In this document: one piece after another, positions 44,566 through 53,251 of the stretch
Layout: the number at the start of each line of letters is the position of its first letter
Position numbering within the stretch: the first letter of the stretch is position 1
Assembly: GCA_963923035.1 (NCBI GenBank)
Contig: CAWUKT010000025.1
Location: forward strand, 17,897 to 81,896
DNA: 64,000 bases
DNA from: CAWUKT01 sp963923035
GTDB lineage: Bacteria > Bacteroidota > Bacteroidia > J057 > JADKCL01
Direction of reading: 5' to 3'
Program-made: the position numbers and the translations under genes
Notes under the pieces: model-generated
Told to the model about the DNA's origin: nothing
What the model saw: the letters and a program-made list of their open reading frames with translations, nothing else
Database searches by the model: none

Positions 44566-46872
44566 ATGAACCGCCTATTGTTATTTTTTACTTTGCTCTC
44601 GTCCTATTGTTCTCTCTACGCCAGTTCCTATATGGGGAATCGGGTGGAATTCGAATGTATCAATCCCTGTACGGTGCGGGTCACCCAAAGTCATTTCAAG
44701 TCGTGTAGCATCACGGCCTATTTGGGGCCTGCGATGGAACAAAAGGCCGCTTCGGGATGCGATACCCTCACGGCCATCGGGCCTTGGGTTCCCATTGGAT
44801 CGATTCCCCATTGGAGACCTGCCTGTCCACTGGTTTCTACCTGGTGCGATTTCCAATCTATTGTCGCGGTCGAGGAATGGCGGTACTATCGGGACTTCAA
44901 CGTCTGCCAGGGCAATCTCTGCCCCACCGAATTCTCGTTCAATTATTGCTGTCGCGGGGCTCTGACTTCGGGCGCACCGCTCCAAACCAATTTTTCCAGC
45001 TACCTCTATACGCCCCAAGCCACCTGCAACAGCTCGCCATTCTATCCCCACGACCTGCAATTCTTCTTTTGCAACAATGAAATCAACGGCGTAGACCTCG
45101 GCGGCATCGATCCGGATGGCGACTCACTCGCCTACGCACGCGTTGCCTGCATGGTCGACTCCAATTCCAGCTTCGCCTATTCCCCCGGCTATTCGTTCCA
45201 ACAACCCCTCGGCCCCGGCTGGCAAATCGACCTGCATCCCTCCACCGGCGTCCTGACCTTTACCCCGGTGGGAACCATCAGCGGGGCGGAATCTACCGTG
45301 ATTTGCATTGAGACCAAGGAATACCGAAATGGCCAGTTGATCGGTCGGTATGTCCACGACCTCGAAGTCGGCTCCTGGGATTGTCCCGCCACGGATCCGC
45401 CGCAAGTCTCCCCCTTCTACAATCTCAGTACCAGCGGCCAGCTCATTGCTCCAGATACCCTTCAATTCAGCTCGAACTTTCCGGTCAGTTTCGATTTCAA
45501 CATCACCGAGACGGACAGCGCGTACGGGGCTTCTTCCTATATCAATTGGGACCAGAGCATTCCCGGGGCCAGCTATTTCGATGTCAACAATCCGGCCCTT
45601 CAGGATTCCCTGGAAGGCAATTTCTTCCGCAGCCGTTTTGCCTGGCCCAATCCGGTTCCCGGCACCTACCCCATTGTATTCCATCTGAAGGACGACCGTT
45701 GCCCGATTTTTCGGCGCCAGGACTTTGTCCTGCACCTCGTCATCAGCGGCCCCAGCCAATTCATTGCCGCATCGGGGACGGTCGTGGACACCTGTGGCGC
45801 CGATACCGTGGCGCTAGATGCTTCGTCCGTGGCCGGGACCTACCAATGGTCCACCGGCGCGACGACACCGAGTATCTCGGTGACCCAACCTGGCAGCTAC
45901 GCAGTCACGGTGACGCTGCCCTCCGGCGTCCAGGGCCTCGATACCGTGCAAGTCCTGCCGATTGCCATTCCGCAGGTCACCGGGCAGGTCGCGACCGCTT
46001 CCCAGGCGCTCGTGACGTTTACGCCGGTGTACATGGTTTGGCACGAACCGGTGACCAATAGCCTTTTCGCCCTGGATTCGACCATGACCGATGCAATGGG
46101 GAACTATTCCTTTTGCCAAATCCCCGAAGACACCATTTACATCAAAGCCGCTCCGCCCCTTCCATTTTACCCGAACCTCCTCCCGACCTACGCCGACACC
46201 GCCCTTTTCTGGAACAATGCCCAATTTTTTCTCCGCAATTCGGCCCCGGTGACGGCCTCTCCCATTGTACAGGCCGGGATCAATCCCGGCGGTCCCGGCT
46301 TCGTCGGCGGCTTGATCTCGCAGGGTGCCAATAAGACGGCGGGCTTCGGCGATCCGGTCCCGGGGATCTCCGTTTTCGTTCGCGAAGTCAATTCCAACAG
46401 CTATCTCGGCCATACCACCACGGACCTCAACGGCTATTTTTCCTTCGCCAACCTGCCCATGGGCCAGTATGAAATCGCGGTGGACGCGGCGGGAGTGGAT
46501 GCGGTCAATGTGCCCGCAGTGAACCTGACGGGTCAGACGCCGGTTTTGGACAGCCTGGATTTCCGGTTGCATTCCAGTTACCTGGAATTGGTGGTGCCGA
46601 CGGCCTTGCCTGCTCCCAAAGGCGGGATTCAGGCCCGCGTGTCGCCGAATCCTTCGGCGGGAACGGCCTATTTAATGCTGGAAGTGCCGGAGGAAATACG
46701 AATTGAAGTGGGGATTTGGGATGGAAAAGGAAAACAGGTCGGAGAAATGGTGGATCAACGGCTGGGAAATGGGCGGCATGTGCTGGGCTTGCCTGAGCTG
46801 CCCGCTGGAATCTACTTTATTCAGGTTCGGGCCCGGGGGGAAGTGCAGGTTTTGAAGGTGGTCAGGCAGTAG
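44566..46872 (+). CDS. Large T9SS surface protein, tandem paralogue 2
   Basis: A 768-residue paralogue of the preceding gene, with the same domain order. The signal peptide is 1-19, then 'SSYMGNRVEFECINPCTVRV' and the cysteine-rich domain ('FNYCCRGALTSG'). Shared blocks include 'TKEYRNGQLIG', 'IPQVTGQVATASQ', 'GPGFVGGLISQGANKT', 'GYFSFANLPMGQYEIAVD' and 'LDSLDFRLHSSYLEL'. The T9SS type A tail is 'ARVSPNPSAGTAYLMLEV'. The N-terminal halves have diverged most, consistent with different ligands after duplication. Confidence 0.9.
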   Translation: MNRLLLFFTLLSSYCSLYASSYMGNRVEFECINPCTVRVTQSHFKSCSITAYLGPAMEQKAASGCDTLTAIGPWVPIGSIPHWRPACPLVSTWCDFQSIVAVEEWRYYRDFNVCQGNLCPTEFSFNYCCRGALTSGAPLQTNFSSYLYTPQATCNSSPFYPHDLQFFFCNNEINGVDLGGIDPDGDSLAYARVACMVDSNSSFAYSPGYSFQQPLGPGWQIDLHPSTGVLTFTPVGTISGAESTVICIETKEYRNGQLIGRYVHDLEVGSWDCPATDPPQVSPFYNLSTSGQLIAPDTLQFSSNFPVSFDFNITETDSAYGASSYINWDQSIPGASYFDVNNPALQDSLEGNFFRSRFAWPNPVPGTYPIVFHLKDDRCPIFRRQDFVLHLVISGPSQFIAASGTVVDTCGADTVALDASSVAGTYQWSTGATTPSISVTQPGSYAVTVTLPSGVQGLDTVQVLPIAIPQVTGQVATASQALVTFTPVYMVWHEPVTNSLFALDSTMTDAMGNYSFCQIPEDTIYIKAAPPLPFYPNLLPTYADTALFWNNAQFFLRNSAPVTASPIVQAGINPGGPGFVGGLISQGANKTAGFGDPVPGISVFVREVNSNSYLGHTTTDLNGYFSFANLPMGQYEIAVDAAGVDAVNVPAVNLTGQTPVLDSLDFRLHSSYLELVVPTALPAPKGGIQARVSPNPSAGTAYLMLEVPEEIRIEVGIWDGKGKQVGEMVDQRLGNGRHVLGLPELPAGIYFIQVRARGEVQVLKVVRQ

Positions 46873-46952
46873 AGATTGCTCGTGGGAGGATGTCTGAAAT
46901 GTCTTGAGGAAAGAGAATTGCCCCTTTCCAAATAGTTCTCCAAATTGAATGG

Positions 46953-47756
46953 GTGAACCCAACTCTCCAAAAATCAACTTTCAAAATTCCCAAGATGGAT
47001 TGCAGTTCGGAGGAAGCCTTGATCCGGATGAAGCTGCAAGCCTTTGCGGAGGTGAAAAGCCTGGAATTTGATTTGCCGAAGCGGATTCTTTGGGTGTACC
47101 ACCAAGAAGGGTTGGCTGAGGTGGAAAAGGCCATTCAGGACCTGAATCTGGGAGGAGAACTGGTTGGAAGTGAAGCAGTAGAAAGTGCGCCGGGGGAAAA
47201 TGAGGCGAAGCAACGGAAACTGTTGTGGGTCGTGCTCGTCATCAATTTCGTTTTCTTTGGGTTGGAAATGGGCTTTGGATGGCTGTCACAGTCCATGGGA
47301 CTGGTGGCGGACAGCTTGGACATGCTGGCCGATGCGGTTGTGTACGGACTGGCCTTGTTTGCGGTGGGTGCCGCGGTGGGGCGGAAAAAGAAAGTGGCTC
47401 AATTGGCGGGGATCTTTCAGATCCTCCTGGCCGTGATCGGCATCGTAGAAGTCGTCCGACGCTTTGTGGGCGCGGAGACAATGCCGGAATTTGGGACGAT
47501 GATCATCGTGTCGGGATTGGCCCTGGTGGCCAATGGAGCCTGTTTGGTGCTGTTGCAATCGTCCCGGAGCAAGGAAGCCCATATCCAGGCGAGCATGATC
47601 TTCACCTCCAACGACGTCATCATCAACCTGGGCGTCGTCCTCGCGGGGGCGCTCGTCCATTGGACGGACTCCCGGCTGCCCGACCTCGCGGTCGGGTCCA
47701 TCGTGTTTGTCATCGTCCTCCTGGGTGCCCGCCGAATCCTCAGCCTCGCCAAATAA
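46953..47756 (+). CDS. CDF-family cation transporter with N-terminal HMA-like domain
   Basis: The protein has 267 residues and starts at GTG (46953); the first ATG would remove part of the N-terminal domain. Residues 8-72 resemble a heavy-metal-associated ferredoxin-like fold, but the metal site reads 'MDCSSEE', with one Cys and acidic residues in place of CxxC. Six membrane helices follow. 'MGLVADSLDMLADAVVYGLA' (D120, D123, D127) and 'EAHIQASMIFTSNDVIINLG' (H210, D221) supply the cation sites of TM2 and TM5. It probably exports zinc or a related divalent ion; the specificity is inference. There is no C-terminal cytoplasmic domain. Confidence 0.88.
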   Translation: MNPTLQKSTFKIPKMDCSSEEALIRMKLQAFAEVKSLEFDLPKRILWVYHQEGLAEVEKAIQDLNLGGELVGSEAVESAPGENEAKQRKLLWVVLVINFVFFGLEMGFGWLSQSMGLVADSLDMLADAVVYGLALFAVGAAVGRKKKVAQLAGIFQILLAVIGIVEVVRRFVGAETMPEFGTMIIVSGLALVANGACLVLLQSSRSKEAHIQASMIFTSNDVIINLGVVLAGALVHWTDSRLPDLAVGSIVFVIVLLGARRILSLAK

Positions 47757-47843
47757 GCCATTTGGTCCTCCATTTTCCCGCTCCTTTTCCTTTGTTTTCC
47801 CCCACTCCCCTTCCTTTCTCTCCGAAAAACTCGATCTTCGGGC

Positions 47844-49631
47844 ATGGCATTACCATCCCGCATTGGCACCTTGCTACTGGGCTTCCTGGGGCTGTTCAGC
47901 TCCATCCAAAGCGCCCATATCCCCGATACCGCCCAGGTCCGCCAACTCCTGGATTCCTGTTGGAACCAACTGTATACCGATCCTCAAAATGCCCGCCAAT
48001 TGGCCGGAGAGGCCCTGATCATCTCCCGGGAAGGTGATTTTCCCGATTGGACGGCCCAGAGTTTGAACCGGATTGGTGTGGTGTGCTGGGCCCAGGCGGA
48101 ATATGACAGCGCCCTCCACTGGCTGAACCTCGCCCACGCCGAGTACGCCGCCATCGACGACGCCGCCGGGATGGGGGCCGTTTCCAACAACCTCGGCATC
48201 ACCTATATGGCCCTCGACTACTACGAACTGGCCATGCAGTCCCTGATGGATGCCATTCCGGCCATGCGGAACCAGGGCCCCAAAAAACTGGCGACCCTCT
48301 GCAACAACCTCGGTCAGGTCACGCACGCGGTGGGCGATTACGATGCCTCATTTTTCTACCTCCAATACGCCCTGACCCTCAACAAAAGCCTCCCTGATCC
48401 GGTGGACACCGCCATGGTCCACCACAACCTCGCCCTGCTGTACAAGGAAAAAGGCCAGTTCGCGACCGCGCGGCGCTACCACGAAAAATCCATTTCCGGC
48501 TACAAGGCCCAGCCCAATCCTTACGGCCTCAGCTACGCCCTGTTCAATTATGGCGGCCAATTTGCCCTCGAAGGAGATTACCTCAAAGCCGATTCTTTGT
48601 ACGAAGAGGCCCTGGTCGTGGCCCGAAAAATCGAGCATTCCCTGCTGGTGGCCTCGATTTGGGTGAAGAAAGGCGAGTTGGGGATTCGGGAGGAGGCGTA
48701 TGCAGCGGCCCTGGCGGCGGCTGACAGTGCCGATCACTACCTGGCGGACGACCACGGTCTGAAGGCCTTGCAAAGTATCTGGGAGGTTCGGTCGATTGCG
48801 TGGGAGAAGCTGGGGCAATTCGAGCAAGCTCTGGAGGCCAAAAAGAAGACGGAAGTGCTGGGAGACAGCATGTTGAATGGGGAGAAAACGCGGCAAATCA
48901 CGGAATTGACGCTGCAATACGAATCGGAATTGAAGGACGAGCAGATCGCGCATTTGAAGGAGCGGAGCCTCGCCCGGCAGCGCCAGAATTGGTTGCTGGG
49001 GATCTTGGGGGTGATTGTGCTGATCGGGGCGGTGCTGGTGGTGACGCGGCAACGGACGGTCCTGCGGCGGGAACAAGAATTGAAGCGGCAGATCCAAGCC
49101 ACGGCGGCGGCGCGGGAGGCCCTGGACCAGGCGGAATTGAAGGCGTCGGAAGCGGATAAGGAGCGGTTGGCGGCGGACCTGCGGCACCGGAGCAAGGAGC
49201 TGTCCCAGGTTGCGCGGGGGATCATTCGCCACCATGAGTTGTTGCAGACCTTGGAGAAGGGATTGCAGCGGATTCGGAAAAATGTCGGAGCGGAATTGCA
49301 ACAGGAGGCGCGGGAGTTGTCGACTTTGGTGGTGGGGCAATTGGGGGCGGAACGGGAGCGGAAGGAATTGCAGCTGTACCTGGAGGAGGCCGAGCAGCAG
49401 TTCTTCCAGGTCCTGGACGAACGCTATCCGCAACTGACGGCGCGGGAGCGGCGGCTGTGCGCGCTGATCCGGATGGGATATACCTCGAAACAGATTGCCG
49501 CCCTTTTCAATATCAATCCTTCGAGCGTGGACATGGGTCGTTATCGGCTGCGGAAAAAGCTGGATCCGGAGATGGAGGTGAGTCTGGTGGAATTTTTGGA
49601 GGAAATGGTGGAGAAAAAGACCGACAAGTAA
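47844..49631 (+). CDS. TPR membrane protein with C-terminal LuxR-like HTH
   Basis: The protein has 595 residues: signal peptide (1-23), periplasmic TPR repeats (about 35-330; 'GAVSNNLGITYMALDYYELA', 'CNNLGQVTHAVGDYDASFFY'), one membrane helix (about 382-402), a long coiled coil (405-515) and a helix-turn-helix near 531-565 ('LTARERRLCALIRMGYTSKQ', then 'IAALFNINPSSVDMGRYRLR'). This architecture is common in Bacteroidota and suggests a membrane-tethered transcription regulator that senses a periplasmic signal. The start follows a pyrimidine-rich stretch. Confidence 0.9.
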   Translation: MALPSRIGTLLLGFLGLFSSIQSAHIPDTAQVRQLLDSCWNQLYTDPQNARQLAGEALIISREGDFPDWTAQSLNRIGVVCWAQAEYDSALHWLNLAHAEYAAIDDAAGMGAVSNNLGITYMALDYYELAMQSLMDAIPAMRNQGPKKLATLCNNLGQVTHAVGDYDASFFYLQYALTLNKSLPDPVDTAMVHHNLALLYKEKGQFATARRYHEKSISGYKAQPNPYGLSYALFNYGGQFALEGDYLKADSLYEEALVVARKIEHSLLVASIWVKKGELGIREEAYAAALAAADSADHYLADDHGLKALQSIWEVRSIAWEKLGQFEQALEAKKKTEVLGDSMLNGEKTRQITELTLQYESELKDEQIAHLKERSLARQRQNWLLGILGVIVLIGAVLVVTRQRTVLRREQELKRQIQATAAAREALDQAELKASEADKERLAADLRHRSKELSQVARGIIRHHELLQTLEKGLQRIRKNVGAELQQEARELSTLVVGQLGAERERKELQLYLEEAEQQFFQVLDERYPQLTARERRLCALIRMGYTSKQIAALFNINPSSVDMGRYRLRKKLDPEMEVSLVEFLEEMVEKKTDK

Positions 49632-49752
49632 ACTACTGTCTGTCAGCAAGTTCATTGGATGTAGAGGTGATGTAGAGATGCTTGGCCCAAACCTTTTGCC
49701 GATAATTGGGTCGCAATTTCAGGGAAAGCCCTCACCAACAATTTTTAATCCA

Positions 49753-52700
49753 ATGACAACAAGACTAACTCTGTTTTTCTCTCTCCTCTTCACCTCTACC
49801 CTCGCCTGGGCCTGGAATGCCCCCACGATTTCCGCTCCCTCCAACAATGCCCTGGTCTTTACCGGGGTGACCCTGGACTGGACCTCGGTGGTCAGTTCTC
49901 AGGCCTACCAATTGCAGGTAGATACCAGCAGCGCCTTCAATTCGCCGGCGCTCCAGAACTTCACCAAGGGGTATATCAACTCCAGCAGCAACAACAGCGA
50001 TACCCGGGAATTTGTGACCGACCTGTTCTTCGGGCAGGTCTACCACTGGCGCGTACGCGCCTACATCCCAAATGACACCTCGTCCTGGGTCACCCAGACC
50101 TTCACCACCCGCGACGACGTCGACCTCAATACCCCCTCCAACAATACCCTCGGCTTCACCGGCAATACCTTCAATTGGAATTCCCATTGGGGCGTCGACT
50201 TCTACGACCTCGAGCTGGACACGGTAACGTCCTTCAATTCGCCGGCCCTTCGCCAGCACACCGATACCTATATCAACACCAGCAACAACAACAACGATAC
50301 CGAGCAATTCATTTCCGACCTCTACTTCGGCACGACCTATTACTGGCGCGTACGCGCCCGCAACGCCGTGGACACCTCCGCCTGGTCGGTCGTCCGGGTC
50401 TATACCACCCGAGATGACGTCGATTTGAATACCCCCTCCAACAATACCCTCGGCTTCACCGGCAATACCTTCAACTGGAATTCCCATTGGGGCGTCGATT
50501 TCTACGACCTCGAACTGGACACGCTGACGTCCTTCAATTCCCCCGCCCTCCGTCAGCATACCGATACCTATATCAATACCAGCAACAACAACAACGATAC
50601 CGAGCAGTTCATTTCCGACCTCTACTTTGGAAAAACCTACTACTGGCGCGTACGCGCCCGCAACGCCGTGGACACCTCCGCCTGGTCGGTCGTCCGGATC
50701 TACAATACCCGCGATGACGTCGATTTGAATACGCCTTCCAACAACTCGCTCGGCTTCACTGGCAATACCTTCAACTGGAATTCCCATTGGGGCGTCGATT
50801 TCTACGACCTTGAGCTGGATACGGTGACGACCTTCAATTCGTCCGCCCTCCGCCAGCACACCGATACCTATATCAATACCAGCAACAACAACAACGATAC
50901 CGAGCAGTTCATTTCCGACCTCTACTTCGGAAAGACCTACTATTGGCGCGTACGCGCCCGCAATGCCGTCGACACTTCCGCCTGGTCGGTCGTGCGGACC
51001 TATTTTACCCGGGACGACCTCGACCTCAATAACCCCACCAACAATTCCCTGGGCTTCACCGGCAATACCTTCAATTGGAACTCCCACTGGGGCGTCGACT
51101 TCTACGACCTGGAACTGGATACGCTGATGAGCTTCAATTCGCCGGCCCTCCGCCAGCATACCGATACCTATATCAATACGAGCAACAACAACAACGATAC
51201 CGAGCAGTTCATTTCCGACCTCTACTTCGGAAAGACCTACTACTGGCGCGTACGCGCCCGCAATGCTGTGGACACCTCCGCCTGGTCAACCGTCCGCATT
51301 TACCTGACCCGCGACGACGTCGATCTCAATACCCCCTCCAACAATACCCTCGGCTTCACCGGCAATACCTTCAACTGGAATTCCCATTGGGGGGTCGATT
51401 TCTACGACCTCGAACTGGACACGGTGACGTCCTTCAATTCGCCGGCGCTGGTCCAGCACACCGATACCTACATCAACACCAGCAACAACAACAACGATAC
51501 CGAGCAGTTCATGAGCAACCTCTATTTCGGGGAGACCTACTACTGGCGGGTCCGGGCCCGCAATGCGGTGGATACCTCGGCCTGGTCAACGGTGCGGATC
51601 TACCTGACCCGCGACGATGTCTCCCTGAACAGCCCCAGCAATGGCACAGGCAATGTCTCGGTCGCGGGTGTCAACCTCAACTGGAACTCGCATTGGGGCG
51701 TGGATTTCTACGAAATGGAGCTCGACACCACGTTCCTGTTCAACAGTACGCAGTTGGTACAGGTCTTCGAGAACTATATCAATACGAGCAACAACAACAA
51801 CGATACGCAGGAGAACAGCGGCGGACTTTTGGCCAATCAGATCTATTACTGGCGGGTCCGCGCGATCAATACGGTGGATACCTCGGTCTGGACGACCTGG
51901 GTCTTCAGCACCGGCCCGGCCGTGCAGGTGCCCAACGTGCCTGTCCTGATCAGCCCCGCCGATGGGACCATCGGCACCGGGACGAATGTGACCCTCGACT
52001 GGAGCAATGCCACCAATGCCCAGTCCTACCGCTACGAATACGATACCAGCCCCAGCTTTTCCAGTCCGACCTCCGGAACGGTGACGGCCAGCAACAGCCC
52101 CGCCTTGGCGTTGAACAATTCCACGGTCTATTACTGGCGGGTCCGCGCCCTGAATGCTGGTGTCACCAGCGGATGGAGCGCCACCTGGTCCTTCGATACC
52201 GGCTGTACCCTGGCCAATCCCACGATTTCCGGAACGGGCGTTTGTGAAGGCGACGTGGTGAACCTCACCGGGCCCAGTGGCACCTTCAATTGGTACGACG
52301 CGCCGATGGGAGGCACATTGCTCGCCACCGGCAATAGCTACAATTACGGCGTGGCCACTGCCACCGACACCCTTTATGTCTCTGAGATCGCCGGTGGCTG
52401 CGAGAGTGGCCGGACGCCAGTGATCATCACGGTATTCCCGCTGCCGGTCGCACCGGTCATTGCCGGGACAGGCGTCTGCGAGGGCGACCAGGTGAACTTC
52501 ACCGGCCCCGGCGGCACCTACAACTGGTACGACGCTCCGACGGGTGGTACTTTGCTCGCCACCGGCAGCAGCTACAACTACGGTACGGCCACGGTGACGG
52601 ATACCGTCTACGTATCAGAAGTCTCTGGCGGCTGTGAGAGTGCACGCACGCCCGTCGCCATCGAGGTATTCCCCTTGCCGGCAGTGCCGGTCATCACGCA

Positions 52701-53148
52701 GGTTGGAACCGATAGCCTCACCGCCTCGGGTACCGGCGTGGTCTTCCAGTGGTTCCTGAACGGCTCTCCCCTGCCCCAGCAGGGCGCGACGATCTTCGTC
52801 AACCAGACGGGTACCTATACCGCCATTGCGGTCTCTGTCCAGGGATGCGTCTCGGACAGCTCGGCTGGTTTCCCCTACACGTTCATTTCCACCACTCCGG
52901 CGCTCGAGCAATCCGTAAAGGTATGGCCGAATCCGACCCAAGGGCACTTCCAGCTCGAATTGCCTGCCAATGCTGACGCCTATTCTCTGCGGCTCGTGAA
53001 CCTGCAAGGGCAGGTCGTCCACAGCGCTGAAGTGATCAGCGATGGCGCTCCGCTGGACATCCAACCCCAAGAACTGGCCCAAGGCATCTACTACCTCCAA
53101 ATCCGTACCACGGAATTCAACCGTACGGTTCGGATCGTGGTTCAATAA
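49753..53148 (+). CDS. Repetitive adhesin-like T9SS protein
   Basis: The protein has 1131 residues from the ATG at 49753; the longer frame from 49678 would hide the signal peptide (1-18, ending in AWA). Seven FnIII-like units of about 100 residues follow. Five of them (50113-51612) are almost identical, each with 'GFTGNTFNWNSHWGVDFYDL', an Asn-rich 'YINTSNNNNDTEQF' and 'TYYWRVRARNAVDTSAWS'. One more FnIII-like unit, two Ig-like units ('GTGVCEGDQVNFTGPGGTYN') and a T9SS type A tail ('VKVWPNPTQGHFQLEL') complete it. The repetition suggests a long surface stalk or adhesin. The strong terminator follows the stop. Confidence 0.92.
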   Translation: MTTRLTLFFSLLFTSTLAWAWNAPTISAPSNNALVFTGVTLDWTSVVSSQAYQLQVDTSSAFNSPALQNFTKGYINSSSNNSDTREFVTDLFFGQVYHWRVRAYIPNDTSSWVTQTFTTRDDVDLNTPSNNTLGFTGNTFNWNSHWGVDFYDLELDTVTSFNSPALRQHTDTYINTSNNNNDTEQFISDLYFGTTYYWRVRARNAVDTSAWSVVRVYTTRDDVDLNTPSNNTLGFTGNTFNWNSHWGVDFYDLELDTLTSFNSPALRQHTDTYINTSNNNNDTEQFISDLYFGKTYYWRVRARNAVDTSAWSVVRIYNTRDDVDLNTPSNNSLGFTGNTFNWNSHWGVDFYDLELDTVTTFNSSALRQHTDTYINTSNNNNDTEQFISDLYFGKTYYWRVRARNAVDTSAWSVVRTYFTRDDLDLNNPTNNSLGFTGNTFNWNSHWGVDFYDLELDTLMSFNSPALRQHTDTYINTSNNNNDTEQFISDLYFGKTYYWRVRARNAVDTSAWSTVRIYLTRDDVDLNTPSNNTLGFTGNTFNWNSHWGVDFYDLELDTVTSFNSPALVQHTDTYINTSNNNNDTEQFMSNLYFGETYYWRVRARNAVDTSAWSTVRIYLTRDDVSLNSPSNGTGNVSVAGVNLNWNSHWGVDFYEMELDTTFLFNSTQLVQVFENYINTSNNNNDTQENSGGLLANQIYYWRVRAINTVDTSVWTTWVFSTGPAVQVPNVPVLISPADGTIGTGTNVTLDWSNATNAQSYRYEYDTSPSFSSPTSGTVTASNSPALALNNSTVYYWRVRALNAGVTSGWSATWSFDTGCTLANPTISGTGVCEGDVVNLTGPSGTFNWYDAPMGGTLLATGNSYNYGVATATDTLYVSEIAGGCESGRTPVIITVFPLPVAPVIAGTGVCEGDQVNFTGPGGTYNWYDAPTGGTLLATGSSYNYGTATVTDTVYVSEVSGGCESARTPVAIEVFPLPAVPVITQVGTDSLTASGTGVVFQWFLNGSPLPQQGATIFVNQTGTYTAIAVSVQGCVSDSSAGFPYTFISTTPALEQSVKVWPNPTQGHFQLELPANADAYSLRLVNLQGQVVHSAEVISDGAPLDIQPQELAQGIYYLQIRTTEFNRTVRIVVQ
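50113..51612 (+). repeat. Five tandem 300-bp coding repeats
   Basis: Units start exactly at 50113, 50413, 50713, 51013 and 51313, each beginning GAC/GAT-GAC (DD) and encoding 100 residues. Nucleotide identity is very high by eye, while flanking units on both sides are diverged. Confidence 0.95.
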
Positions 53149-53173
53149 GTCAATCCAATTCAGTCCAATCACT

Positions 53174-53204
53174 GGAGGTTGTCCATGCGGGCAACCTCCT
53201 TTTT
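53174..53204 (+). terminator. Rho-independent terminator of the adhesin gene
   Basis: GGAGGTTG / CAACCTCC, an 8-bp stem with a 10-nt loop, followed by five Ts, 25 bp after the stop. Confidence 0.9.
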
Positions 53205-53251
53205 CTTGGGGTGTCTTGCCTCAAGCTGCCCTCTTTGCGTAACTTCCCGTC

